DNA from: Draconibacterium sp.
GTDB lineage: Bacteria > Bacteroidota > Bacteroidia > Bacteroidales > Prolixibacteraceae
DNA: 36,495 nucleotides
Assembly (NCBI GenBank): GCA_027011835.1
Contig: JALUZN010000106.1
Coordinates: 1-36,495, forward strand
Reading direction: 5' to 3'
The notes under the pieces were generated by a model, which searched no databases, was not told the DNA's origin, and worked only from the letters and a program-made list of their open reading frames with translations. This document shows, one piece after another, positions 29,713-36,495 of this stretch. The position numbers and the translations under genes were made by a program. Position 1 is the stretch's first letter, and each line of letters opens with the position of its first letter.

Positions 29713-30795
29713 TTACCATCCTAAAATCAGGCATTTTGCTTTGCCTTTTGGTGTTATTTCTATTTTTAAACGATTCTTGTTTTGAACAAAATCGAAATCA
29801 TCTTTTAGCAACTCGTTTGTTTCGGCAGAATACTTTTTTATTGTTCCATCGGAATTAAAGACAACGTATCGAAAATTAAATCCGTTTTTGTCGATTTCGT
29901 TTATCTGCAACTTTCCAAAACTTCCATCGTTAGTTTCGAAAATGGCCGTTGAATAACGAGGCAGTTCTGTCTTGTCGCTCAACAAAAACTGCTGTTGCGA
30001 TTTTATTAAGCGGTTGTCTATTTTGTTATAATCGTTATCTCCTTCAATAGTCACTTTCTCTCCATTTGGAGTGAAATACTCGAAATTGTCGCAGCTTTGC
30101 AGACTGCCTGTGCTGAACGTTACTTTTGTGTTGCCCTTTGTTTTGCTGTCATTTTTTGTGGTATTCGAAAAATCAAGTTCAAGCCCCGAATATCCCTGAT
30201 AAGTGTCGGACGAGATATATTTTACATCTTGTGGAATAGCGAATTTTTCAGCAGGAATATCGATATTAATTTTAATACGGGTTGCTTTTTCAACCATCAT
30301 TGTCATAAAAAAAGTTTCGCTTTTTAGTGCAACACCATTCCACGACAGCTTTTTAGCTTTTCCTGCTTTCCATACTTTGCACTCTTTTTCCAAATAGTTT
30401 TCTGTCCCAACAGCTTTAAACCCTTCTGCTTTAATAAGTGCTTCCGAAACATCAGTACATTTTCTATCCTGATTTAGGAGGTAGTAATTGTACGTTTCGT
30501 TTCGTCCGATGGCGACCTCTTTTTTCTGAAGATTGATTGTGTACGCTTTGGTTCCAATCAGGATAATTATTTCGTACTCTTTCTCTTCATTTCCTCCAAA
30601 ATTCAGCTGTTTGTAAATATAATCAGCCTGTTTGTACCCCCAGTCGTCGATGTATTTTACGTGTGTTCCTTTCATCGACGCTTCGTATTTATACTCGATA
30701 ATTGCCGATTTAAAAGGGAACAATTTTACCTTCTGCTCTTGGGCAAAAGGTGTTAACGATGTAAAAACGAGGATAAGAAGGAGTGTAATCTTCAT
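29713..30795 (-). CDS. Secreted hypothetical protein
   Basis: Intact ORF with signal peptide MKITLLLILVFTSLTPFAQEQKV (start at 30795 preferred). Confidence 0.55.
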   Translation of the reverse strand: MKITLLLILVFTSLTPFAQEQKVKLFPFKSAIIEYKYEASMKGTHVKYIDDWGYKQADYIYKQLNFGGNEEKEYEIIILIGTKAYTINLQKKEVAIGRNETYNYYLLNQDRKCTDVSEALIKAEGFKAVGTENYLEKECKVWKAGKAKKLSWNGVALKSETFFMTMMVEKATRIKINIDIPAEKFAIPQDVKYISSDTYQGYSGLELDFSNTTKNDSKTKGNTKVTFSTGSLQSCDNFEYFTPNGEKVTIEGDNDYNKIDNRLIKSQQQFLLSDKTELPRYSTAIFETNDGSFGKLQINEIDKNGFNFRYVVFNSDGTIKKYSAETNELLKDDFDFVQNKNRLKIEITPKGKAKCLILGW

Positions 30796-30829
30796 TCTGC
30801 TTTTTTGAATTCCAGCTGGCAACAACTTT

Positions 30830-31309
30830 TTATTTGTTGTAATATTTGTCGTATTTCGCCTCTATTTCGTTCATTCGTTTTTCGAAACTTAGTTCAACCT
30901 GTTCCAGCGCTTTTAACTGCGTATCGTTAATTATGCCTTGCTCTTCTTTACTTTTTGCATAGTTGTCGAATTTCTCTAGAGTTGCTGCCATTTGTGTGCT
31001 GTTCGAAATAAATTCAACGGCCATTTTTGCCATTTTCATTTTGTCCATCAGCGTTAGGTCTTCGTCTTCTTTATTTAAAACATCTTTCCCGTCAACGGCA
31101 ATTCGTTCAATGTTATCAGAGAATTCGTTAATTGCTTTTTCCGACGATTTAACAAGGTCGACCAGCTCTTTATCGCCCTTAATTTCATTGGGAATTTCTA
31201 TTTTTAGCGGTGGCAGAAAATCGGCATCTCTTTTACGGCCGCTTGAGCACGATGTAATAAAAATGGTAACTAAAAAGAGTGCGATTAAGGTTGTTGTAGT
31301 TCGTTTCAT
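30830..31309 (-). CDS. Putative lipoprotein of unknown function
   Basis: MKRTTTTLIALFLVTIFITSCSSGRKRD lipobox-like Cys; helical remainder. Confidence 0.65.
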   Translation of the reverse strand: MKRTTTTLIALFLVTIFITSCSSGRKRDADFLPPLKIEIPNEIKGDKELVDLVKSSEKAINEFSDNIERIAVDGKDVLNKEDEDLTLMDKMKMAKMAVEFISNSTQMAATLEKFDNYAKSKEEQGIINDTQLKALEQVELSFEKRMNEIEAKYDKYYNK

Positions 31310-31399
31310 TTTTTGGTTTGCTTAAGTTTTAATAATAATTTTCCTGATACACTATAAAAGTGCATCGAAGATGTTTTGATATTTTTGTTTTTTTTAAGT

Positions 31400-32677
31400 T
31401 TAGAATTTTACAAACTCTACGCGTCTGTTGTTTGCTTTTCCTTCGGCTGTTCCATTGTCGGCGATTGGTTTGCTCTCGCCCCAACCGGTATATTTTAGGC
31501 GGTCGGCAGAAATACCCATACTAATTAAACGTTCCATAACTACTTTTGCCCGGGCTTTCGACAGCTCCAAATTGCTGGCTTCGTCGCCGTCGCTGTCGGT
31601 GTGCCCTTCAACGCTGAATTTTAAGTCGGGTTGTTTTTGCATCAACTTGTAAATGCGATTGATGGGTCCCAAACTTTCTGGTTTGAGTGTAGCCTTGTTT
31701 ACGTCGAATTTAATGCCGTTGACAATAATTTTGCCATCGGATAAAACACGGTCATAATATTTAACACCACCTTTAGCAATGCGGAAGTTTTTAAGAAACA
31801 TATTGTCGTTTCCTGCTTCGACTGTTATTCCTGTTGGATTAACTTCTAAATGCGGAATGTTAATTAAACGAGTATCGTTAAAATATGCTTTGAATTTTCC
31901 TTTCGTATAGGCAATGGAAATATGTTTCCACGAGCCTTCCTTTTCTATCGTCCAACCTACATTTTCCGTTCCGGGGTAATATTTCTCTGACTCACCAAAT
32001 TCCAATGAATGAGGCATTACAGTTAAAGCTTCGTGTGCAGCAGAATTCCTATTGTTCTTTTGATCTCCTAAATAAACCCAAAATCTATTGGCGGTAGAAC
32101 CTCCTTTAGAAAACCACACATCAAATTCAATAGTAAAAATATCGGGGAGGTAATCTTCTTTAGAATTTTTTAAATAAGGTACAATGTATGACCTGTCACT
32201 AATAAACATAATTACAGTTTCACCATTTAATTCGCCTATTTCTACATTACCTTTGTATAAATCCCAACGCGAAGGAAACTCGCCGTTTTCTTCATCGGCA
32301 CTTGGTCCGTCTTCAAAAATAACCTCGTCGCCCGGAACAAAATCGAATTTATCCCATTTTACAGTTGCCGGTGCCGGTGCCGCTTTTTGTGCTGCTGAGT
32401 TTTCGGTTTGTGCTGCTGCACTGTTTTGTTGTGTTGATTGCTGTTGTTGTTCGGCTTGATTGTTGCCTTTTTTCTTCTTTTTCTTCTTTTTAAAAAGGCT
32501 GCCAATGCCCTCCTCCAATTTGTTAAAAGCTTTGTCTATGGCCTCGTCGGCATGTTGGTTGGCTCTTCTGTTTGCCTGGTCATTAACTTTTTTCTTAACA
32601 TCGACTTCTACTTGTGCTGATGATGAGAGAGTAAAAAAAACAAAAATGGAAAGAATAAAAATTAACTTGGTTTTCAT
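31400..32677 (-). CDS. OmpA-family protein with central LamG-like domain
   Basis: C-terminal FSVEGHTDSDGDEASNLELSKARAKVVMERLISMGISADRLKYTGWGESKPIADNGTAEGKANNRRVEFVKF; signal peptide; K- and Q-rich low-complexity linker. Confidence 0.9.
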   Translation of the reverse strand: MKTKLIFILSIFVFFTLSSSAQVEVDVKKKVNDQANRRANQHADEAIDKAFNKLEEGIGSLFKKKKKKKKGNNQAEQQQQSTQQNSAAAQTENSAAQKAAPAPATVKWDKFDFVPGDEVIFEDGPSADEENGEFPSRWDLYKGNVEIGELNGETVIMFISDRSYIVPYLKNSKEDYLPDIFTIEFDVWFSKGGSTANRFWVYLGDQKNNRNSAAHEALTVMPHSLEFGESEKYYPGTENVGWTIEKEGSWKHISIAYTKGKFKAYFNDTRLINIPHLEVNPTGITVEAGNDNMFLKNFRIAKGGVKYYDRVLSDGKIIVNGIKFDVNKATLKPESLGPINRIYKLMQKQPDLKFSVEGHTDSDGDEASNLELSKARAKVVMERLISMGISADRLKYTGWGESKPIADNGTAEGKANNRRVEFVKF

Positions 32678-32777
32678 TGTATTCTGTATTAATGGTTTTT
32701 TGTATTTTGTAAATATAAACAGATAAAATTAGTTATTTAATTGAAAACTGAAAACGTTTGGTTTAAATTTGAATCCG

Positions 32778-33113
32778 TTATTTTTTTAGCAGAATTTGTA
32801 ACAGCATTTTCCTCTTTCTTGTCGATGTTGGTATTTCTGTTTTGTCGGTTAAATAGAGTGTAAATGAATTTTGCTTGTCGATTTTTGTAATGTGCTCGAG
32901 GTTTACAAGATACGACTGGTGCGAACGGAAAAAAGAGGCTCCTGCGAGCTGTCTCTCGTATTCTTTAATATTTTTCGAAACCATTATTGGTTCACGGTTA
33001 ACTAAATAAAAAGTAGTATAGCTGTTTTCGCTTTTGCAATACAAAATGTTTTCGAGCAGAATAAAATGTATTGCATCGTTTGTGTTTAAAACAATACGCT
33101 TGCCGTTTGCCAT
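32778..33113 (-). CDS. Stand-alone LytTR DNA-binding domain protein
   Basis: ILYCKSENSYTTFYL...FFRSHQSYLVNLEHITKID...IPTSTRKRKML; no receiver domain. Start MANGKRI at 33113 preferred. Confidence 0.85.
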   Translation of the reverse strand: MANGKRIVLNTNDAIHFILLENILYCKSENSYTTFYLVNREPIMVSKNIKEYERQLAGASFFRSHQSYLVNLEHITKIDKQNSFTLYLTDKTEIPTSTRKRKMLLQILLKK

Positions 33114-33220
33114 AACTGTTTTTGTTTCGAATATAAAGAACAATTATTTATAAACTCGCTAAGAATTTGAAACCGTTGGACTTGAGTTTGAATTCGACCT
33201 GAAATCAGAAGAATATAAAA

Positions 33221-33970
33221 TCAGAGATTGCTTAAACGTTTAATCAGAGATTTCTTTTGTCTGATTGAAACAGGAATCTCTCTTTTATTTTTCATAATAA
33301 CAAAACCTCCATCTGACTTATCGACCTTTTTAATGAAATTAAGATTGACCAAATAGGATTGATGTGTCCTGAAAAAATTGTACTCGTTTAATAACTCATC
33401 GTACTCTTTTATGCTTTTCGATACTGTAATCTTTTCGTTGTCGGTTAAATAAAATGTGGTGTAGCTGTTGTCGCTTTGGCAATAAAGAATGTCGGCAATA
33501 TCGACAATGTTTAACGATTCGGTAGTTTTTAGTACCAGCTTTTTGCTTTGTGTCTCTTTTTTAAACGACTCCATTAAAATGTCGGATTGTACCGATGTGT
33601 CTGATTTTGCTTTTATCTCGTTAACGGCACGTTTTATGGCGTGTTGGAATTCAATTTCGTTAACCGGTTTTAGAATGTAATCGAGCGCACTGTATTTTAT
33701 TGCTTTAATGGCATACGAGTCGAATCCGGTAATAAAAACCACTTTAAAAGTGTATGGACGTAATTTTTGCAGAACTTCAAATCCTGTTCCTTCTTTAATT
33801 GCAATGTCGAGCAGAACTAAGTCGGGTTGATTGTGGTTGATTGTGTCGACTGCACTGCTAACCGAGTTTGCAATGCCAACTACTTTAATCTCAGGGAAAT
33901 ATTCGGCAAGTAGTTGTTTGTTAACGTCCTGCAGGGTTGGTTCGTCGTCTATAATTACGGCTTTAATCAT
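33221..33970 (-). CDS. LytTR-family response regulator
   Basis: Receiver VIIDDEP...DLVLLDIAIKEGTGFEVL...FITGFDSYAIKAIKYSALDYILKPV plus LytTR domain. Confidence 0.94.
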   Translation of the reverse strand: MIKAVIIDDEPTLQDVNKQLLAEYFPEIKVVGIANSVSSAVDTINHNQPDLVLLDIAIKEGTGFEVLQKLRPYTFKVVFITGFDSYAIKAIKYSALDYILKPVNEIEFQHAIKRAVNEIKAKSDTSVQSDILMESFKKETQSKKLVLKTTESLNIVDIADILYCQSDNSYTTFYLTDNEKITVSKSIKEYDELLNEYNFFRTHQSYLVNLNFIKKVDKSDGGFVIMKNKREIPVSIRQKKSLIKRLSNL

Positions 33971-35879
33971 TGTTAATTATTGGAAGGCTTAGTATTACTT
34001 TTACTCCGGTTTCACCTGTTTTGTTGTCATTTAAATTAATCAGCTCAAATTTAAAATCTTTCTTGTATTTCTGCTGAATTAGCTTTCTTCTTTTTTCAAA
34101 AATTATTGTTGCCATCGATTTGTGCTCCCCATTTTCCTTGTCAGTTTTCTCAATGCCACGCCCGTTGTCTTCAATAATAAAATCTATATGGTCGCCTTTG
34201 TCGGTAATTGTAATCCTTAACAATCCGCCGTTCTCAATATTTGCAAAGCCGTGTTTTATCGAGTTCTCAACAAAAGGTTGAATCAACATCGGAGGGATTT
34301 TTATAAAATCAATTTCCAGCTCTTCGTTGTAATTTATTTCGAAATTAAAATTGTTGTTTGTTCGCATTCTTTCCAACTCAATGTAGTTTGTCAGCATCTT
34401 TATTTCGTCGGCAAGTGGAATTACTTCGGTAGCCGAGTTGTTTAGAATGGCCCGCGTTAGTGTGGCAAATTTCGATAAAAATTCGGAGGCTTTTTTTGTG
34501 TCGTTCCGAAGCATAAAGTTTTGTATAGACCCCAACACATTAAAGATAAAATGTGGGTTCATTTGAGCTCGCAAAATTTGTTGTTGCAATATATTCTGTT
34601 TTAGTTCGGCCTGTTTTTTCCTTATTTGAAGAATGTATATAATTAATCCAATTAACAACAAAAGAGCTACAACTATAATAACTGCTGCTTTTATTCTGTT
34701 GTTTTTTAGTTTGTTCTCGGTGGTTAGCAGTTCAATTTTTTGCTCTTTTTTCTTGGTTTGGTAGCTAATCTCCAGGTCAACAATTTTGGTGCGAATCTCT
34801 TTGTCGCGAATCGAGTCGGACAGTAATTTATATTTCTCATTCCAAAAAAGTGCCTCTTTAAAATTTCCGCTTTTTTTCTGAATTTGATATAAAATTCTGA
34901 ATGTTCGCATCATTTCGTCGGGGTAATTTTCTATTTTTTTATTTTGAGCGGCAAGCATGGCATATTTTTTTGCTTCACTTAAATTGTTTTTTGCCAGAAA
35001 GAGTTCAGCCAGTAAATTGTTGTCGTAAATATTTTGGTAGCCTTTCCCGTTCCGGTAGGTTTGCCCTAGTTTTGCCGATTCCAGTGCTTCGTCGATTCTA
35101 CCTAAATTTTTTAAAACGGTTGCCCTGTTACTTAATGCAACTCCAATTGCCCGATTGTAATTGTTCTCTCTCCCAATTGTCATTAGTGTATCGTAATAGA
35201 GCAGTGCCTGTGTGTAATTTTTATTGCTCTCGGCAATTCCGCCCAAATCGTTATAAATTGCAGCAACGGCCGCTGTAGATGCATATTTTTCGTTGTGAAT
35301 TAATTGGTAAGCTTTCTGTACATATTCTTCCCACTTCTCTTTTTCATCTGCCGATTTGTAGACTTCTCCAACACGCTGGTAAAAATAGGCCATGTCTGTA
35401 GAGTCGTTTAATAACTCTTTTATACGAATTGCCGAAATTGAATAGTTGGCTGCTTTCAGGTATTTCCCAATGTCGGCATACTCGCTGCCTATGTTAATTA
35501 AAATACCCGGAATTCTTGTGCTGTCACCGCTTAAAAAACCTGCATTTAAAGCAATGGTGTAGTAATAAATTGCCGAATCCGACTTGCCCATATAACTGAA
35601 ATTCGATGCGAGGTAATTGGTTATTGTCGAAATGGCTTTCTGGTTATGAATGGCTTCTGCATAAACCCAAGCGGTACGCAGAGCATTGTTGCTTTGCTGA
35701 AATTGGTTGTTGTTGTCGTAATACTTGGCTAGTTTATACCAGTTGCGTGCTAATGCCAAGGTGTCTTTGTTTTGTTTTGCATCATTTATTTTATTCCGAA
35801 ACTCAACAATACTCTGACAATATAAATTGCTAATAAAAACGAGGGAGAGAAATGTAAAAATCAGACTTTTCCGTTTCAT
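33963..35879 (-). CDS. TPR-containing LytS/YehU-type sensor histidine kinase
   Basis: Signal peptide, TPR-like repeats, TM segment AAVIIVVALLLLIGLIIYIL, His_kinase motif LRAQMNPHFIFNVLGSIQNF, ATPase PPMLIQPFVENSIKHGF and IIEDNGRGIE. Overlaps the response regulator start. Confidence 0.94.
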   Translation of the reverse strand: MKRKSLIFTFLSLVFISNLYCQSIVEFRNKINDAKQNKDTLALARNWYKLAKYYDNNNQFQQSNNALRTAWVYAEAIHNQKAISTITNYLASNFSYMGKSDSAIYYYTIALNAGFLSGDSTRIPGILINIGSEYADIGKYLKAANYSISAIRIKELLNDSTDMAYFYQRVGEVYKSADEKEKWEEYVQKAYQLIHNEKYASTAAVAAIYNDLGGIAESNKNYTQALLYYDTLMTIGRENNYNRAIGVALSNRATVLKNLGRIDEALESAKLGQTYRNGKGYQNIYDNNLLAELFLAKNNLSEAKKYAMLAAQNKKIENYPDEMMRTFRILYQIQKKSGNFKEALFWNEKYKLLSDSIRDKEIRTKIVDLEISYQTKKKEQKIELLTTENKLKNNRIKAAVIIVVALLLLIGLIIYILQIRKKQAELKQNILQQQILRAQMNPHFIFNVLGSIQNFMLRNDTKKASEFLSKFATLTRAILNNSATEVIPLADEIKMLTNYIELERMRTNNNFNFEINYNEELEIDFIKIPPMLIQPFVENSIKHGFANIENGGLLRITITDKGDHIDFIIEDNGRGIEKTDKENGEHKSMATIIFEKRRKLIQQKYKKDFKFELINLNDNKTGETGVKVILSLPIINND

Positions 35880-36147
35880 CTACATTGTTAATTGTGGCTG
35901 CTAAAGATAATAAAAAGAGCTTTATTCATTCCGTTTTGTCGGTTTTTCCACTTTAATTCATTTCTCCTTGAATAAATAGTTTGTTTAATCTTACTATCAT
36001 GTTGATAATCGTTGAAATACCTAAATGTCCATAATTGTGTCAGATAGTTGATATTAATAGTGTATTTTTTCTGTGTCTTATATTTTCCTAAGAGACTCCT
36101 TCGGAACAATAATTTATTATTTGAATGAATACAAAATTTAATCGATA

Positions 36148-36155
36148 TATGTTTG
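36148..36155 (+). promoter_or_regulatory. Candidate Bacteroidota -7 element (TAnnTTTG) upstream of the tandem array
   Basis: TATGTTTG at 36148-36155, with TTTG at 36120-36123 (24-nt spacing, somewhat longer than the usual 19-21). Confidence 0.3.
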
Positions 36156-36173
36156 ATTTGAAAAATAGTTGCA

Positions 36174-36210
36174 TAAATTTATAAAAGTATAAAATACTTT
36201 TATAAATTTA
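36174..36210. promoter_or_regulatory. Perfect 17-bp inverted repeat with 3-nt loop immediately upstream of the array
   Basis: TAAATTTATAAAAGTAT-AAA-ATACTTTTATAAATTTA. Confidence 0.8.
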
Positions 36211-36225
36211 CTCACACTAATTTTT

Positions 36226-36351
36226 ATGAAACGAGCATGGTCGACACAACACAAAAGTTTATGTGTAAATTGTGCATGCGAGTTCCATGGGTCAAGAATT
36301 ACAATTTCGACTTGTATGTTTATCTGTTTGAGTTACAGTATTTTAATTTAA
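36226..36351 (+). CDS. Repeat-unit small ORF, copy 1 (41 aa)
   Basis: ATG to TAA: MKRAWSTQHKSLCVNCACEFHGSRITISTCMFICLSYSILI. Below the ORF-track length cutoff; coding status unproven. Confidence 0.4.
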   Translation: MKRAWSTQHKSLCVNCACEFHGSRITISTCMFICLSYSILI

Positions 36352-36361
36352 TTATATACGA

Positions 36362-36487
36362 ATGAAACGAGCATGGTCGACAAAACACAAAAGTTTATGT
36401 ATAAATTGTGCATGCGAGTTCCATGGGTCAAGAATTACAATTTCGACTTGTATGTTTATCTGTTTGAGTTACAGTATTTTAATTTAA
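36362..36487 (+). CDS. Repeat-unit small ORF, copy 2 (41 aa)
   Basis: MKRAWSTKHKSLCINCACEFHGSRITISTCMFICLSYSILI; same length, Q8K and V14I relative to copy 1. Confidence 0.4.
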   Translation: MKRAWSTKHKSLCINCACEFHGSRITISTCMFICLSYSILI

Positions 36488-36495
36488 TTATATAC

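Larger units (their letters stand above)
36226..36495 (+). repeat. Tandem direct-repeat array, 136-bp unit, 2 copies visible, truncated by window end
   Basis: Copy 1 at 36226-36361, copy 2 at 36362-36495 (134 of 136 nt). Only two differences: C36247 vs A36383 and G36265 vs A36401. Confidence 0.95.

Noticed and set aside
36226-36495. CRISPR array
   Set aside because: The whole 136-bp unit repeats with no variable spacers; unit length and structure do not fit CRISPR.
36226-36495. Pure assembly artefact at a sequence end
   Set aside because: The two copies carry two distinct substitutions, so they are not a simple duplicated end; it still needs long-read confirmation.

Overview
The window has the gene content and AT-rich intergenic style of a Bacteroidota chromosome, mostly housekeeping genes. 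Identified genes, left to right: a partial beta-helix protein, recJ, a HAD phosphatase, an acyltransferase, an HhH-outer-membrane protein, a PorV/PorQ-like protein, purE, hpt, adk, obgE, PAP2, a membrane MutS-like ATPase, topoisomerase IV subunits B and A, aroK, a class A PBP, YkgJ-like, DsrE-like, DUF2795-like, a PduO-type adenosyltransferase, an orphan ABC ATPase, recG, several envelope proteins, an orphan LytTR protein, a LytTR response regulator and a TPR histidine kinase. The most unusual structure is at the extreme right end. Two near-identical head-to-tail copies of a 136-bp unit (36226-36495) differ at only 2 positions. Each copy starts with ATG and encodes the same-length 41-aa Cys-rich peptide. 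The sequence stops 2 nt before the second unit is complete, so the array probably continues beyond the window. A perfect 17-bp inverted repeat with a 3-nt loop lies just upstream, preceded by a TAnnTTTG promoter-like motif. I do not recognise this repeat family. Other notable structures are a 23-bp perfect inverted repeat pair flanking 169 bp upstream of the PBP gene, an adjacent palindromic MITE-like element, a REP-like double hairpin, and a sliding-clamp-like QMSLF motif at the end of the topoisomerase IV A subunit.
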